In this document: positions 9,830-21,637 of the stretch, piece by piece
Numbering within the stretch: position 1 is the first letter of the stretch
How the letters are laid out: each line of letters opens with the position of its first letter
NCBI GenBank assembly: GCA_005843815.1
Contig: SZYA01000087.1
Span: forward strand, 1 to 47,050
Direction of reading: 5' to 3'
Length of the DNA: 47,050 nucleotides
Source of the DNA: Chlorobium sp.
Lineage (GTDB): Bacteria > Bacteroidota > Chlorobiia > Chlorobiales > Chlorobiaceae
Made by a program: the position numbers and the translations under genes
Notes under the pieces: generated by a model
The model's database searches: none
Seen by the model: only the letters and a program-made list of their open reading frames with translations
What the model was told of the DNA's origin: nothing

Positions 9830-9858
9830 TTGGTAATAGTCCTCCACTGTGTTATATT
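9830..9858 (+). promoter_or_regulatory. Candidate promoter of efp-accB-accC
   Basis: TTGGTA (9830-9835), a 17-base spacer and TATATT (9853-9858) match the sigma-70 pattern and would give a leader of roughly 48 bases before efp. A 6-bp inverted repeat (TCCCAT 9809-9814 / ATGGGA 9823-9828) lies just upstream of the -35 box and could be an operator. Elsewhere in the 442-base accA-efp gap I see only the accA leader elements. Confidence 0.45.
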
Positions 9859-9912
9859 TGAGGTCATTAATTCATCAACTCCTGATTCGCAGCAGACATT
9901 TTTTTTTGGCTT

Positions 9913-10479
9913 ATGATTTCAATCAGTAACGTTTCGAAAGGGTCGATTATTCGTTTCAAGGGCGAACCTCACAGTATCGAAAGCCTTATGCACCGTACCC
10001 CTGGGAACCTGCGTGCGTTTTACCAGGCAAACATGAGAAACCTGAAATCTGGCAGGAACGTCGAATACCGGTTCAGTGCCAGTGAGTCGATTGATCTGAT
10101 CGTTACTGAACGCAAGCAATACCAATATCTTTACCGTGACGGTAGTGACTTTGTCATGATGGATAATAATACTTTTGATCAGATTCATGTTCCTGAGATT
10201 GCCATAGGCTCTTCGTCGCGTTTTCTTAAAGATGGAATCACGGTGACAATAGTATTTTCGGACGATGGGGCTATTCTCGAAGTTGAACTCCCTACCTTCG
10301 TTGAACTTGAAGTTACTGAAACCAGCCCGGCATCTAAAGACGACAGAGCAACCAGCGGTACAAAGCCTGCAATTGTGGAAACTGGAGCTGAGGTGAGTGT
10401 CCCGATGTTTATCCAGACTGAAAGCGTTATTCGAGTCGACACTCGTACAGGAGAGTACATAGAAAGAGTAAAAAAGTAA
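9913..10479 (+). CDS. efp: Translation elongation factor P
   Basis: EF-P binds between the ribosomal P and E sites and relieves stalling at consecutive prolines. The 188-residue chain has the three beta-barrel domains of the family: KOW-like N-terminal domain (~1-65), central OB domain (~68-128) and C-terminal OB domain (~130-188, ending in the signature region [10 protein letters not shown]). The loop that reaches the peptidyl-transferase centre reads RTPGNLRAF: the tip position that is lysine (E. coli) or arginine (Pseudomonas type) is Asn32 here, with Arg34 nearby. Ribosome binding site is weak; ATG 9913 follows a T-run. accB begins 43 bases downstream, as in many bacteria where efp precedes accB-accC. 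Confidence 0.95.
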   Translation: MISISNVSKGSIIRFKGEPHSIESLMHRTPGNLRAFYQANMRNLKSGRNVEYRFSASESIDLIVTERKQYQYLYRDGSDFVMMDNNTFDQIHVPEIAIGSSSRFLKDGITVTIVFSDDGAILEVELPTFVELEVTETSPASKDDRATSGTKPAIVETGAEVSVPMFIQTESVIRVDTRTGEYIERVKK

Positions 10480-10522
10480 GCTATTATACCGGTCACCTGA
10501 TTATAAACTAAGAAATACTATC

Positions 10523-10981
10523 ATGAACCTTAACGAAATAAAGCAGCTTATTGACATTGTCAATAGCTCAGATCTTCATGAAACCATCATTGAGGAGGGA
10601 AATTTTAAAATTATCTTGAGACGTTACTCCTCGTATGCGACCCCTCAAGCGACTCCTGTACAAGTCCAAATGCCCTCAACTTCAGCACAGCCACAGCTTC
10701 CAGCCACTGTAGCCCAGGCTGCAAAGGTTGTGCCTGTTTCAGACCTAATAGATTCACGCTCGCCCATTGTCGGAACATTCTATCAATCATCCTCTCCCGA
10801 TTCCCCACCATTTGTTGCGGTTAATGATATTATCAAGAAGGGTGACGTGCTCTGTATTATTGAAGCCATGAAACTGATGAACGAAATTGAAGCAGAAGTT
10901 TCGGGCACTATTATTGAAATTCTAGTTGAAAACGGACAGGCGGTCGAATATGATCAGCCACTATTCCGGATTAAGCCATAA
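10523..10981 (+). CDS. accB: Biotin carboxyl carrier protein of acetyl-CoA carboxylase
   Basis: AccB carries biotin between biotin carboxylase (AccC) and the carboxyltransferase (AccAD). The 152-residue protein has the usual plan: an N-terminal segment (~1-35, [20 protein letters not shown]), a Pro/Ala/Gln-rich linker (~40-75), and a C-terminal biotinyl domain from ~80 ([19 protein letters not shown]). The biotinylation motif EAMKLMNE places the acceptor at Lys117 (codon 10871-10873). It lies between efp and accC; the accC start is 19 bases beyond its stop, so AccB and AccC are co-produced, as their 1:1 complex needs. Confidence 0.96.
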   Translation: MNLNEIKQLIDIVNSSDLHETIIEEGNFKIILRRYSSYATPQATPVQVQMPSTSAQPQLPATVAQAAKVVPVSDLIDSRSPIVGTFYQSSSPDSPPFVAVNDIIKKGDVLCIIEAMKLMNEIEAEVSGTIIEILVENGQAVEYDQPLFRIKP

Positions 10982-11000
10982 TCATTCATCACACAAAGCC

Positions 11001-12344
11001 TTGTTCAAAAAAATACTTGTAGCTAATCGCGGCGAAATTGCTTTGCGTATTATGCAGACCTGCCGCGAGATGGGAATCAGCACTGTCGCTGTCTACTCGA
11101 CAGTTGACGCTGACTCTATCCATGTCAAATACGCTGACGAAGCTGTCTGCATAGGACCGGCTTTGTCAAAAGAGAGCTATCTCAATATCCCTCGCATTAT
11201 TGCGGCTGCTGAGGTAACAAATTCAGATGCGATTCATCCCGGTTACGGATTTCTTGCTGAAAACGCAGATTTTGCCGAAGTTTGCGAGTCGGCCAATATC
11301 AAGTTTATTGGACCTACTGCAAAAATGATCAACCAGATGGGGGACAAGAATACTGCAAAATCCACCATGATTACTGCAGGAGTGCCGGTCGTTCCAGGAA
11401 GCCCTGGATTGGTCACCGATCTGAAGCAGGCAGTAGAAACAGCTAATCGAACAGGCTATCCCGTTATTATCAAGCCAACTGCGGGTGGCGGAGGTAAGGG
11501 TATGCGCGTTGTTACCGAAGAGAGCCAGCTTGAAAAAGCTTTGAACACTGCTCGCAGTGAAGCAGAACAGGCTTTTGGCAACAGTGGTGTCTATATTGAG
11601 AAATACCTGGAAAATCCGCGACATGTCGAGATCCAGATCCTCTCGGATCAGCATGGAAACACTATGCATCTTGGCGAGCGCGATTGCACCGTCCAGAGAC
11701 GTCACCAGAAACTGATCGAAGAGACCCCTTCGCCTGCTGTTGATGATGCCTTGAGAAAAAAAATGGGAGATGCAGCCGTTGCTGCGGCGCGGGCTATCAA
11801 CTATGAGGGCGCTGGAACTATTGAGTTTCTGCTGGACAAGCACAAGGATTTCTATTTCATGGAGATGAATACCCGAATCCAGGTTGAACACCCCGTGACG
11901 GAAGAACGGTATAATGTTGACATTGTCAAAGAGCAGATTCTCATTGCCTCCGGAGAATCAATTGGACATCGTACCTTCACTCCAAATGGCCACTCCATTG
12001 AATGCCGCATCAATGCAGAAGATCCTGAACACATGTTCCGACCTTCACCAGGTCAACTTCAAGTCTTTCATACGCCCGGCGGACACGGTGTCAGAGTGGA
12101 CTCACACGCTTATGCAAGCTATGTCGTGCCATCAAACTACGATTCTATGATTGCCAAGCTTATTGTGACCGCTCATACGAGAGATGAAGCAATTAGCCGG
12201 ATGTCGCGAGCGCTTGATGAGTTTATTGTTGTAGGGGTAAAGACCACCATTCCATTTCACAAGCAGGTTATGCACTCCCCTGTTTTTCAAAGCGGAGATT
12301 TTGATACCGGTTTTCTGGAAAGCTTCAGATTTGAAAAAAAGTAA
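11001..12344 (+). CDS. accC: Biotin carboxylase subunit of acetyl-CoA carboxylase
   Basis: AccC uses ATP and bicarbonate to carboxylate the biotin on AccB. The frame is open from 10926 inside accB, but the family begins [17 protein letters not shown], and TTG 11001 gives exactly that start and a normal length of 447 residues; an ATG at 10950 would add 17 unrelated residues and overlap accB. Domains are the N-terminal biotin carboxylase fold (~1-115), ATP-grasp domain with the glycine-rich loop GGGGKGMR (~162-168) and [13 protein letters not shown], the FLEMNTR-type active-site segment ([18 protein letters not shown]), and the C-terminal domain ending in [16 protein letters not shown] strong terminator follows. 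The TTG start may keep AccC in step with AccB. Confidence 0.95.
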   Translation: MFKKILVANRGEIALRIMQTCREMGISTVAVYSTVDADSIHVKYADEAVCIGPALSKESYLNIPRIIAAAEVTNSDAIHPGYGFLAENADFAEVCESANIKFIGPTAKMINQMGDKNTAKSTMITAGVPVVPGSPGLVTDLKQAVETANRTGYPVIIKPTAGGGGKGMRVVTEESQLEKALNTARSEAEQAFGNSGVYIEKYLENPRHVEIQILSDQHGNTMHLGERDCTVQRRHQKLIEETPSPAVDDALRKKMGDAAVAAARAINYEGAGTIEFLLDKHKDFYFMEMNTRIQVEHPVTEERYNVDIVKEQILIASGESIGHRTFTPNGHSIECRINAEDPEHMFRPSPGQLQVFHTPGGHGVRVDSHAYASYVVPSNYDSMIAKLIVTAHTRDEAISRMSRALDEFIVVGVKTTIPFHKQVMHSPVFQSGDFDTGFLESFRFEKK

Positions 12345-12371
12345 CACACCAGCAATCAAAAATACAATAGA

Positions 12372-12403
12372 AGGGCTGTCTGAAGAGATAGCCCTTTTTA
12401 TTT
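12372..12403 (+). terminator. Intrinsic terminator of efp-accB-accC
   Basis: A 10-bp stem with one G-T pair (arms 12372-12381 and 12386-12395), a GAAG tetraloop and the tail TTTTTATTTG begin 28 bases after the accC stop. This is a textbook intrinsic terminator on the plus strand. Confidence 0.88.
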
Positions 12404-12435
12404 GTCTGATTTTACCCGGAAGAGATATTGCGCGC

Positions 12436-12482
12436 AATAAAAAAGCTGCCTCATAATTAACTCATGAGGCAGCTTTTTTATT
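12436..12482. terminator. Bidirectional terminator between accC and rpoC
   Basis: Two perfectly complementary 19-base arms (12436-12454 and 12464-12482) flank a 9-base loop. The outer part of the stem is A/T-rich on both sides, giving a T-run in each direction. It ends the rpoBC operon 25 bases after the rpoC stop and backs up the accC terminator. Confidence 0.9.
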
Positions 12483-12507
12483 CTACTCTTTGCCCGAAGG
12501 AACTCAA

Positions 12508-15500
12508 TTAACGCTCATTGGCGAAGCCCTCACGAGTTTCCACCGCTACCTCTTGAGAACCCTCCCCGGATGAAGCTGTCTCCTGACCTTCACCAGTCAA
12601 TTTAATCGCCTTGTATCTCTTCAGTCCCGTACCCGCCGGAATCAGTTTTCCAACAATGACGTTTTCTTTCAAGCCTGCGAGGTAGTCAATTTTTCCGGCT
12701 ACAGCCGCATCAGTCAACACTTTGGTGGTCTCCTGGAAAGATGCGGCCGAAATAACACTTTCTGTTTGAAGAGCCGCACTCGTAATGCCAAGCAACACGG
12801 GATGCGATGTAGCCTGAAGGGCAGGCTCAAATGCTATCATACTCTTGCTGTTCTTGCGTAGCTCACGGTTAAGCTTGGTAATCTCGCGAATGGTGTAGAG
12901 CTGATCGTCCAGAATTCTTGGTGGTGCATCGCCTTTCTCCGTAATGCGAACCTTCTCGGCAACTCCCCTGTTCGATTCTACAAAAGCACTTCGATCAATC
13001 AGGTCACCGGGCAACAATTCTGTATCCCCAGGCTCCTCAACACGAACCTTCTGAAGCATCTGACGCACAATAACCTCAAGATGCTTGTCATTGATCTCAA
13101 CGCCTGCATTTATCTGATAGACCTTCTGGATCTCATTCACCAAATACTGCTGCACAGCATTGGGGCCCTGAATACGCAGAATATCCTGGGGCGAAACAGC
13201 TCCATCGGTGAGCGGATCTCCAGCCTTCACCTCATCGCCCTCATTGGCAAGAACATGCTTACCAACCTGGACATAATAGACCTTCTCTTCACCAAAGTCA
13301 TTTTTAACCTTGATCTCCTTACTGCTTCTGCGCTGTGAGCCAAAACTTACATACCCATCTATTTCAGTAACGATAGCGGGGTCAGTCGGAATGCGTGCTT
13401 CAAACAACTCTGTTACCTTTGGAAGACCGGCGGTAATATCACCACCAACACGGTCAAGGTTTCTTGGCACCTTGGCAATGATATCGCCAGGACTAACCTT
13501 CTGTCCATCTTCGACATAAAGATTTGTCTTGATCGGCACGGGATAGGTCTTTCTGACTTCACCACTTGCATCAACAATAATAAGCCTTGGCTCCCTTGTT
13601 TCGGTAGCTCTCAACTTTGAACGCCAGTTAATGATGGTGTGCTGCGAAAATCCTGTCTGAGGATCAACCTCTTCCTTGTACGTAACACCTTTTTCAATAT
13701 CAGCAAACTTGATAAAACCAGGCAACTCTGCAATAATTTGTGCGCTATTGGGCTCACTGCTGAAAATCACCTGATCTTTTTTGACCAGAGAGCCATTCTT
13801 GCAGTGCAGGTGAGCACCATGCGGAACAATATATCGTTTCAGAATTTTTCCTGACTCTGGGTCAGCAATATTAATCTTGCCGTTCTTCTGAATAACAATA
13901 ATTCTGAAATCTTCGACCCCATCCTCATTAATGGCCGTGTGATCGACGGTCTTGATATCTTCGAACTGGACCTGACCATCATAGAATGCTTTGGTCTCGG
14001 TTTCAGAAATACCGCCCTGGGCCGTGCCACCCTGGTGGAACGTACGGAGCGTAAGCTGTGTACCTGGTTCACCAATCGACTGGGCAGCAATAACACCTAC
14101 CGCTTCACCGATTTCGACGATTCCATGAACGGAAAGATTTGTTCCATAACATTTCGAGCAAATACCGATTTTTGACTCGCAGGTGAGCACTGAGCGGATC
14201 TCAGCCTCTTCAACACCAATAGTCTCCTGAATCAGCTCCGCAAGCTCCTCGGTAATGATCTCACCCGAATTTACGATAACCTTATTGCTGAGGGTATCAA
14301 CAATATCCCGGGCAGCAACACGACCCTTTATTTTTTCACGGAACTTGATCTGTCCGCTCGTCTCTTCCTCAATATTGCGATGAACATAAAGGCCTCGTGT
14401 TGTTCCACAGTCTTCAATGGTGACAATAACATCCTGTGCTACATCATGTAATCTCCTTGTCAGGTAACCGGCATCTGCTGTTTTCAGTGATGTATCGGAA
14501 AGACCCTTACGAGCGCCGTGCGTTGAAATAAAGTACTCAAGTACCGAGAGCCCCTCTTTGAGGTTCGAGATAATCGGGTTTTCAATAATTTCGCCCGGCT
14601 GTCCCGACATGGACTTCTGGGGACGGGCAATAAGACCCCTCATACCGGTTAACTGGCGCACCTGTTCTCTGGAGCCACGGGCACCAGAATCAAGCATCAT
14701 GTAAAGCGGATTGAAACCTTCACGATCTTTTTTAAGCTTCTGATAGGACTCCTCAGCAACAATGTTCGAGGTTTTCTGCCAGACATCTACAATCTGATTG
14801 TATCGTTCATTATCTGTCAATGTACCACGGTTGTACTCTTTAACAACCTTGGTGCTGTCCCTCTGGGCATTCTTGATATGTTTCACCTTGGTTTCAGGGA
14901 CAATAGCATCAGACAAACCTACAGAAAGGCCACCCTTCATGGCGTAATGGAATCCGACCTCCTTGATATTGTCAAGGAATATTGCGGTTTCAACATTACC
15001 GACCTCGCTACTCAGTCGTCCAATCAACTCTTTGGCAACCTTTTTATCAATAACCCTGTTGACAAAGCCGATTTCATCGGGGACATGCTGATTAAAGATC
15101 ACCCTGCCTACTGTGGTGAGCAAAATTGACCTCTTTTCAATCTGTGATTTAAGCCAACGAGACTTTTCAGTCGTTGCATCAACGATGGTATCAAGCACCC
15201 TCAGAGGATCAAATTTCTGATCAATCTGACCGCTGTACTGAACGAAAATCTGCGCATGCAGAGCTACCCGCTCCTCATTATACGCTATAAGCACATCCTC
15301 AGAGCTGTAGAATATCTGACCCTCACCAAGCTCACCTGATCGCGATTTGGTCAAATAATACATACCAAGAACCATGTCCTGTGAAGGAACAGTTACTGGT
15401 TTGCCGGACTGTGGCAAAATAAGGTTATGTGAGGAGAGCATAAGCAATGATGCTTCAAGCTGCGCCTCCTGCGAGAGCGGAATATGCACCGCCATCTGGT

Positions 15501-17007
15501 CACCATCAAAGTCGGCATTAAACGCTGTACAGACCAGTGGATGGATCTGAATCGCCTTACCCTCAACCAGCAGCGGCTGGAAAGCCTGAATACCAAGACG
15601 ATGAAGGGTAGGTGCCCTGTTGAGCAGCACCGGACGACCATCAATGACCTTTTCCAGCACATCCCAGACAATCGGATCCTTCTTGTCGATAAGTTTTTTT
15701 GCTGACTTGACCGATTTTGCAATACCGCGATCTACCAAACGACGAATAACGAAAGGCTGGAAGAGTTCAATCGCCATACTTTTCGGCAGACCACACTCAT
15801 GAAGCTTCAATTCCGGTCCAACCACAATAACGGAACGACCAGAGTAATCGACCCTCTTTCCCAGAAGGTTTTGACGGAAACGACCCTGCTTGCCTTTCAG
15901 TGCGTCAGAAAGTGATTTCAGCGGCCTGTTGGACTCACCGGTTTTAACCGCATTGGCCTTGCGTGAATTATCAAACAACGCATCTACCGCCTCCTGAAGC
16001 ATCCTTTTTTCATTACGGAGAATAACCTCTGGAGCGCGGATATCGATCAATTTTTTAAGTCGGTTGTTCCGAATAATAACCCGACGATAGAGATCGTTAA
16101 GATCAGAAGTAGCAAACCGACCACCTTCAAGTGGAACAAGCGGGCGAAGTTCGGGTGGAATAACCGGAACTACCTCCATCACCATATATTCAGGCTTGTT
16201 ACCCTCATAGACATAAGGCTCGGGCATCTCATCTTCAGGAAAAAGGCCCTGAGGCTTTTTGCGAACCTTCTTTTGAGGCTCATAACTCCTTCTGAAGGCC
16301 TCAACAACCTTGAGTCTCTTCAGAGCATCAGCTCTTTTTTGTTCAGAATTACTCTCCTTCAACACTTTACGAAGATGTATCGCAGAGGAATCCAGGTCAA
16401 TATTCTTGAGCAACAGATGAATGGCCTCACCACCCATCTTGGCAACAAACTTGTCTGGATCCGAATCCTCAAGATCCTGATTATCCTCATACTCCGTGAT
16501 AATCTGGAAATACTGCTCTTCAGTCAAACGATCGAGCTTCTTGATCCCCTGCTTTTCACCAGGTTCACCAGGGTTGATTACAACGTAAACCTCATAATAG
16601 ATAATACGTTCAAGCTCTTTGGTCGAGAGATCAAGGAGTGCGCCTATCTTGCTTGGAACAGAACGAAAAAACCAAGTATGCACAACTGGAACGGCGAGCG
16701 AGATATGACCCATACGCTCCCGCCGAACACTTTTCGTCGTTACCTCGACACCGCAGCGATCGCAAATAATTCCTTTATAGCGAACTCGCTTGTATTTGCC
16801 ACAATAACATTCCCAATCCTTTGTTGGTCCGAATATCTTTTCGCACATCAAACCGTCACGTTCGGGTTTGAATGTGCGGTAGTTGATCGTCTCCGGCTTG
16901 AGCACCTCCCCCCTTGAATGGGCAAGAATACTCTCAGGGGAAGCGATACTAAACTTTATTCTTGAAAACTCACCTTTTAATGGTGATGCTCCCTGTGAAA
17001 AAATCAT
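12508..17007 (-). CDS. rpoC: DNA-directed RNA polymerase subunit beta'
   Basis: The beta' subunit forms half of the RNA polymerase active cleft. The 1499-residue chain has the N-terminal zinc-binding site (C67, C69, C82, C85 in ECYCGKYKR...CDRCG), the catalytic Mg2+ loop NADFDGD at 497-503, the bridge-helix/trigger-loop regions ([10 protein letters not shown]) and a second cysteine cluster ([13 protein letters not shown]). The C-terminus ends in a short acidic/polar tail after the conserved [11 protein letters not shown] segment. It lies 68 bases after rpoB, so both come from one message. Length and motifs are complete; no insertions with a recognisable separate fold were noticed. Confidence 0.98.
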   Translation of the reverse strand: MIFSQGASPLKGEFSRIKFSIASPESILAHSRGEVLKPETINYRTFKPERDGLMCEKIFGPTKDWECYCGKYKRVRYKGIICDRCGVEVTTKSVRRERMGHISLAVPVVHTWFFRSVPSKIGALLDLSTKELERIIYYEVYVVINPGEPGEKQGIKKLDRLTEEQYFQIITEYEDNQDLEDSDPDKFVAKMGGEAIHLLLKNIDLDSSAIHLRKVLKESNSEQKRADALKRLKVVEAFRRSYEPQKKVRKKPQGLFPEDEMPEPYVYEGNKPEYMVMEVVPVIPPELRPLVPLEGGRFATSDLNDLYRRVIIRNNRLKKLIDIRAPEVILRNEKRMLQEAVDALFDNSRKANAVKTGESNRPLKSLSDALKGKQGRFRQNLLGKRVDYSGRSVIVVGPELKLHECGLPKSMAIELFQPFVIRRLVDRGIAKSVKSAKKLIDKKDPIVWDVLEKVIDGRPVLLNRAPTLHRLGIQAFQPLLVEGKAIQIHPLVCTAFNADFDGDQMAVHIPLSQEAQLEASLLMLSSHNLILPQSGKPVTVPSQDMVLGMYYLTKSRSGELGEGQIFYSSEDVLIAYNEERVALHAQIFVQYSGQIDQKFDPLRVLDTIVDATTEKSRWLKSQIEKRSILLTTVGRVIFNQHVPDEIGFVNRVIDKKVAKELIGRLSSEVGNVETAIFLDNIKEVGFHYAMKGGLSVGLSDAIVPETKVKHIKNAQRDSTKVVKEYNRGTLTDNERYNQIVDVWQKTSNIVAEESYQKLKKDREGFNPLYMMLDSGARGSREQVRQLTGMRGLIARPQKSMSGQPGEIIENPIISNLKEGLSVLEYFISTHGARKGLSDTSLKTADAGYLTRRLHDVAQDVIVTIEDCGTTRGLYVHRNIEEETSGQIKFREKIKGRVAARDIVDTLSNKVIVNSGEIITEELAELIQETIGVEEAEIRSVLTCESKIGICSKCYGTNLSVHGIVEIGEAVGVIAAQSIGEPGTQLTLRTFHQGGTAQGGISETETKAFYDGQVQFEDIKTVDHTAINEDGVEDFRIIVIQKNGKINIADPESGKILKRYIVPHGAHLHCKNGSLVKKDQVIFSSEPNSAQIIAELPGFIKFADIEKGVTYKEEVDPQTGFSQHTIINWRSKLRATETREPRLIIVDASGEVRKTYPVPIKTNLYVEDGQKVSPGDIIAKVPRNLDRVGGDITAGLPKVTELFEARIPTDPAIVTEIDGYVSFGSQRRSSKEIKVKNDFGEEKVYYVQVGKHVLANEGDEVKAGDPLTDGAVSPQDILRIQGPNAVQQYLVNEIQKVYQINAGVEINDKHLEVIVRQMLQKVRVEEPGDTELLPGDLIDRSAFVESNRGVAEKVRITEKGDAPPRILDDQLYTIREITKLNRELRKNSKSMIAFEPALQATSHPVLLGITSAALQTESVISAASFQETTKVLTDAAVAGKIDYLAGLKENVIVGKLIPAGTGLKRYKAIKLTGEGQETASSGEGSQEVAVETREGFANER

Positions 17008-17075
17008 AGTCTATATCCTTTTTAAACGACTCTTGTTAACGTCCGTTAATAATGTACACGCCAATTAACACAGTA

Positions 17076-20000
17076 CTAAGGAACCTTGTCGTCAATACGA
17101 ATCTCAAGCCCAAGACCCTGCAACTCCCTCACAAGAACATTGAAAGATTCTGGTATGCCTGGTTCTGGCAGGTTCTGACCCTTGACAATGGCCTCATAGG
17201 TTTTATTCCGCCCGACAACATCATCGGATTTAACCGTAAGCATCTCCCTGAGGATATTGGATGCTCCATAGGCTTCAAGCGCCCATACCTCCATTTCACC
17301 AAACCTCTGACCACCAAACTGCGCCTTGCCACCAAGTGGCTGCTGAGTAATAAGCGAGTAAGGGCCGGTTGAGCGGGCATGGATCTTGTCATCCACAAGG
17401 TGACTGAGCTTAAGCATATAAATATAGCCAACAGTCACTTCATCATGAAAGCGCTCACCAGTCCTACCGTCAAAAAGGCTCACTTTCCCATGTGATGGCA
17501 GACCAGCCCTTTCGAGCTCAAACTGCACCTCCTCATAGGTGGCACCATTAAATATCGGTGTCTTAAACTTGACACCAAGCGTTTTCGCAGCCCAGCCAAG
17601 CGATGTTTCATAGAGCTGGCCGATATTCATACGACTTGGCACACCAAGAGGATTAAGCACAATATCAACCGGAGTGCCATTTTCCATAAACGGCATATCT
17701 TCTATCGGCAGGATTTTACCAACGACACCCTTATTGCCATGTCGCCCCGCCATCTTGTCACCAACCTGTATTTTCCTTTTCTGGGCAATATATACCTTGG
17801 AGAGCTCTTCAATACCTGGAGGAAGCTCATCTCCTACATTAATCTTGTATTTTTCATTATCCCGCTCATCGGCTATATCCTTAAGCATGAAACGAAACTC
17901 TTTGACAAGACGCACAACATTGTCGTTGCTTTTTTTGGAATCAGTCACCCCTTTTGAAAAATCAAGAGACTCAAGAAAAGGCATAGAGCTGAATTTGGCA
18001 AGAACAGCCTCATCATACACAGCGCCTTCAGGAACAAGCACCTTGCCTTTATCATTGTAAAGACCCGTAGATGTTCTGCCATCCAGGAGCTGTCGCACCC
18101 ATTTGGTAAACCGCCTCCTCAAGTCAAACTCTTTTGCATCATACTTTTTATCAACCAGTTCGATCTTCTCCTTGGAGTCCAAACCAACCTTTTTCTTGCG
18201 ACTGAAAAGTTTTGTTTTGATGACAATACCCTTCATACCAGCAGGTACATGCATGGAAGCATCCTTTACATCACTGGATTTATCGCCAAAAATGGCCCGA
18301 AGCAGCTTTTCTTCAGGAGTGGGATCGCTTTCACCTTTGGGAGTTATTTTTCCTACCAGGATATCCCTCTCTTTAACCTCAGCACCAATACGAACGATGC
18401 CGTTCTCATCAAGATTTCTCAGCGCTTCATCGCTGACGTTATAAATATCTCGGGTAAACTGCTCCTCGCCTCGCTTGGTATCCCGGACATTGGCCTCAAA
18501 CTCATGAATATGAATTGAGGTAAACACATCATCATAAACCAGCCGTTCGCTGAGAATAATAGCATCCTCAAAGTTATACCCACGCCATGGCATAAACGCT
18601 ACGAGAACATTTTTACCGAGCGCCAGTTCACCATTCTCTGTTGATGAGCTATCTGCCAGAATTGCACCTTTCGCGACACGCTGCCCAATCTTCACCAGAG
18701 GCTTCTGAGAAATACAGGTATCCTGGTTAGAGCGCTTGAATTTGATCAGTTTATAGGTTTTGACACCCTCATCAGGATCAAGCATTGACAACCGAACATC
18801 ATTGTCAGTATCGATATCATAGCGAATGGTAATATAATCTGCAGTAACGTCCTCAAGCACACCTGACCCTTCTGCAACAATGACAGAGCGGGAATCTCTT
18901 GCAACCTTTGCCTCCATACCAGTGCCAACCACAGGCGCTTCAGAGGTCAGCAGAGGAACCGCCTGACGCTGCATGTTTGCGCCCATTAAAGCGCGGTTGC
19001 CATCATCGTGCTCAAGAAAAGGAATCAAAGCTGCAGCGGCGCTGACAATCTGGACAGGAGAAACATCCATAAAATTGACATCCTCTGCCGCAACAACCGG
19101 ATAATCTCCCTTCGTTCTAGCCTGAACTGTTTCGAGAGTAATTTTCTGATTACTATCAAGCTGAACACTGACTGGTACCGTAATTTTGTTCTCTTCATCT
19201 TCTGCCGAGAGCATCAAAACTGTATCGGTTACATGACCATTCTCAACAACCCTGTAGGGTGTCTGAATAAATCCTTTATCGTTGATTTCCGCATAAACCG
19301 ACAACGAGGAGATAAGACCAATGTTGGGACCTTCAGGTGTTTCAATCGGGCACAACCGTCCATAATGCGTGTAGTGAACATCACGAACCTCAAAACCAGC
19401 TCTCTCTCTGGTAAGACCACCAGGCCCAAGAGCTGAAACCCTTCTCTTGTTGGTCATCTCCGCAAGTGGATTTGTCTGATCCATAAACTGCGAAAGCTGA
19501 CTGGTCGCAAAAAAGCTTGAGACCACACTTGATACTGTTCTTGCGTTAATCAGGTCAGCAGGTGCAATCTTGTCGGAATCTCTCGAATTCAGCTTTTCGC
19601 GGACATTTTTACCCATCCTGGCAAGCCCTATCACAAACTGCGCTGCAAGCTGCTCACCAACTGAGCGAACTCTACGATTCGCCAAATGATCGACATCATC
19701 AACTTCGGCCAATCCGTTAACAAGCTTGATGAGATAGTAAATGACCGATATAATATCGTAATGCGTCAGCACCAGAATATCTTCGCCAGTCGGCTCATCT
19801 GAAAAAGACTGGATAGTCTGAAGAATCTTATCGTAAATAGTATCAGAAAGCTGCTTGAGTTCCGGGGTTCTCGAAAGATAACCATCAAGCTCCTCAAACT
19901 CCTTTGCAAGCTTTTTCTTGATTCTGTAACGGCCCACCTCTCCCAGATCATATTTTTTCTGGTTGAAAAAAGTGCGTTCAAGAAAACTCCTTGCTGCATC

Positions 20001-20993
20001 AATATCGGGAGCCTCATTTGCTCTCAGCTCTTCATAAACAATCTCAAGCGCCTCCTCCTCGGTTGCAGAATTGTCATTGAGGATGGTATTGATGATGATG
20101 GATTTGTCTATACCCTTGTCTCCACCCGAAAAAGTCTTCATCACTTTGACGCTCTTATACCCGGCAGCAAGAATCTGCTCAAAGATGTCCTCCGTTATCG
20201 CCGTACGCGCACTGACAACTTCACCCGTCTGCATGTCAACAATATCAGAAGCGAGATACATTCCAACAAGCTGCTCCTTTTTGCCAGCTTTCAGCGGAAT
20301 CTCCTCAACAAGATCAAACAGAGAGAGAATATCTTCATCACGTGCAAATCCGATCGCACGAAGAAGGGCGCTGACCAGAAAATTCTTCTTCTGATCGATA
20401 TAGACAAAAATCTGGTTATTAATATCTGTCTGAAACTCAATCCATGAGCCTCGTGTCGGCACTATCTTGGCCGAATACATTTTTTTGCCATTCGGATGGA
20501 TCGCCTCACTGAACACAACACCCGGAGAGCGATGAAGCTGAGCCACCACGACCCGCTCTGCTCCATTAACAATAAAGGTCCCCCTGTCGGTCATATATGG
20601 AATTCTGCCAAGATAAACATCCTGCTGTATCGTCTCCTTCCAGTCGGTCTCATCAGCTTCATCCTTATAGGAGAGCTTGAGTTTAACCTTAAGGGAGACA
20701 TCATACGTCAGGCCTCTCTCTATACAATCCTCGACAGTGTATTTTGGTTTGTCAAAGCTGTATGAAATGTATTCAAGAAGATAGAGACCTCTTGTATCTG
20801 TAATGGGGAACGCTCCGCGGAGCACCCTTTCAAGTCCCTGATCCCTCCTCTTGGCAAGAGGTACGCTATCCTGGATAAAATTATTGAACGAATCTAACTG
20901 AACTTTTAATAAATCAGGGGGCTCTATAACACTTTGAATTTTGGAAAAATCAATACAGGGTGTTGTTGTTGCGTCAGCCACTTTCACATGCAC
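17076..20993 (-). CDS. rpoB: DNA-directed RNA polymerase subunit beta
   Basis: The beta subunit forms the other half of the catalytic cleft and the rifampicin pocket. The 1305-residue chain is complete from [18 protein letters not shown] near the N-terminus to the C-terminal clamp-contact region ([19 protein letters not shown]). The Rif region (~495-560) reads [20 protein letters not shown], then VSALGPGGL and [17 protein letters not shown]. Within it Asn515 occupies the place of E. coli His526, a classic resistance position. Other conserved segments include GYNFEDAI and [14 protein letters not shown]. It follows rplL after 202 bases that include a hairpin, and precedes rpoC. Confidence 0.98.
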   Translation of the reverse strand: MHVKVADATTTPCIDFSKIQSVIEPPDLLKVQLDSFNNFIQDSVPLAKRRDQGLERVLRGAFPITDTRGLYLLEYISYSFDKPKYTVEDCIERGLTYDVSLKVKLKLSYKDEADETDWKETIQQDVYLGRIPYMTDRGTFIVNGAERVVVAQLHRSPGVVFSEAIHPNGKKMYSAKIVPTRGSWIEFQTDINNQIFVYIDQKKNFLVSALLRAIGFARDEDILSLFDLVEEIPLKAGKKEQLVGMYLASDIVDMQTGEVVSARTAITEDIFEQILAAGYKSVKVMKTFSGGDKGIDKSIIINTILNDNSATEEEALEIVYEELRANEAPDIDAARSFLERTFFNQKKYDLGEVGRYRIKKKLAKEFEELDGYLSRTPELKQLSDTIYDKILQTIQSFSDEPTGEDILVLTHYDIISVIYYLIKLVNGLAEVDDVDHLANRRVRSVGEQLAAQFVIGLARMGKNVREKLNSRDSDKIAPADLINARTVSSVVSSFFATSQLSQFMDQTNPLAEMTNKRRVSALGPGGLTRERAGFEVRDVHYTHYGRLCPIETPEGPNIGLISSLSVYAEINDKGFIQTPYRVVENGHVTDTVLMLSAEDEENKITVPVSVQLDSNQKITLETVQARTKGDYPVVAAEDVNFMDVSPVQIVSAAAALIPFLEHDDGNRALMGANMQRQAVPLLTSEAPVVGTGMEAKVARDSRSVIVAEGSGVLEDVTADYITIRYDIDTDNDVRLSMLDPDEGVKTYKLIKFKRSNQDTCISQKPLVKIGQRVAKGAILADSSSTENGELALGKNVLVAFMPWRGYNFEDAIILSERLVYDDVFTSIHIHEFEANVRDTKRGEEQFTRDIYNVSDEALRNLDENGIVRIGAEVKERDILVGKITPKGESDPTPEEKLLRAIFGDKSSDVKDASMHVPAGMKGIVIKTKLFSRKKKVGLDSKEKIELVDKKYDAKEFDLRRRFTKWVRQLLDGRTSTGLYNDKGKVLVPEGAVYDEAVLAKFSSMPFLESLDFSKGVTDSKKSNDNVVRLVKEFRFMLKDIADERDNEKYKINVGDELPPGIEELSKVYIAQKRKIQVGDKMAGRHGNKGVVGKILPIEDMPFMENGTPVDIVLNPLGVPSRMNIGQLYETSLGWAAKTLGVKFKTPIFNGATYEEVQFELERAGLPSHGKVSLFDGRTGERFHDEVTVGYIYMLKLSHLVDDKIHARSTGPYSLITQQPLGGKAQFGGQRFGEMEVWALEAYGASNILREMLTVKSDDVVGRNKTYEAIVKGQNLPEPGIPESFNVLVRELQGLGLEIRIDDKVP

Positions 20994-21132
20994 CTCACTT
21001 TTATCAATTGCATGAATTACTTACAGATTAAGTCATCACATAGGTCACCATTACACTGCCGGAGCGACACGACACCCGACAAAACCTTAATCGTATCATC
21101 ACGGAAACTACCATCAAAACAGCTTTTCTACA

Positions 21133-21169
21133 AACAGACAAAGCTCCGCCTCATAGAGAAACGGAGCTT
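21133..21169 (-). terminator. Partial terminator (attenuator) between rplL and rpoB
   Basis: On the minus strand an 8-bp perfect stem (arms 21162-21169 and 21141-21148) with a 13-base loop is followed by TGTCTGTTTG, a weak T-rich tail. It lies 26 bases after the rplL stop. E. coli has an attenuator at the same place that lowers rpoBC expression relative to the ribosomal protein genes; a similar role here is inferred from position. Confidence 0.5.
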
Positions 21170-21195
21170 GCTTTAGTAATGACTCATGTCAAAGA

Positions 21196-21570
21196 TTACT
21201 TCACCTCGACTGATGCTCCTGCGTCCTTCAACTCCTTGGCAATCTTTTCTGCCTCATCTTTGGAAACAGCCTCCTTCACCGTTTTAGGAGCACCATCCAC
21301 AAGATCTTTTGCCTCTTTGAGGCCAAGGCCAGTGATAGCGCGAACAGCTTTGATAACATTAATTTTGCTTTCACCAGCGGCTGTAAGCACAACATCAAAT
21401 TCCGTCTGCTCTTCCACAACAACCACATCACCTGCTGCAACGGCAGCAACACCAGCAACAGCTACAGGCGCTGCACTGACACCAAACTTCTCTTCCAGTG
21501 CTTTCACTAATGCGGAAGCCTCTGTCAGAGTCAACTTACCAATCTCCTCTACAAGTGTTTCGATAGACAT
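21196..21570 (-). CDS. rplL: 50S ribosomal protein L7/L12
   Basis: L7/L12 forms the flexible stalk that recruits translation GTPases. The 124-residue protein has the N-terminal dimerisation helix pair (~1-35, [20 protein letters not shown]), an alanine/valine-rich hinge (~36-52) and the globular C-terminal domain (~55-124, [20 protein letters not shown] and [16 protein letters not shown]). It follows rplJ after 67 bases. AGAGAGGGG before the ATG gives a good ribosome binding site, as expected for a protein made in several copies per ribosome. Confidence 0.98.
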   Translation of the reverse strand: MSIETLVEEIGKLTLTEASALVKALEEKFGVSAAPVAVAGVAAVAAGDVVVVEEQTEFDVVLTAAGESKINVIKAVRAITGLGLKEAKDLVDGAPKTVKEAVSKDEAEKIAKELKDAGASVEVK

Positions 21571-21637
21571 TATTCCCCTCTCTTGTTTAATTTACAATGT
21601 ATTAAAATTCCTTGAGTGCGTAATAGTTTTGTGTAAT

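Noticed and set aside
11223..11891. 222-codon open frame opposite accC
   Set aside because: accC is certain on the plus strand with full-length motifs; the opposite frame resembles no protein family and is a shadow.
16273..16917. 214-codon open frame opposite rpoC
   Set aside because: It lies fully inside rpoC on the other strand, in a frame shaped by rpoC codon use, with no recognisable motif. The same applies to the other frames opposite rpoB and rpoC.
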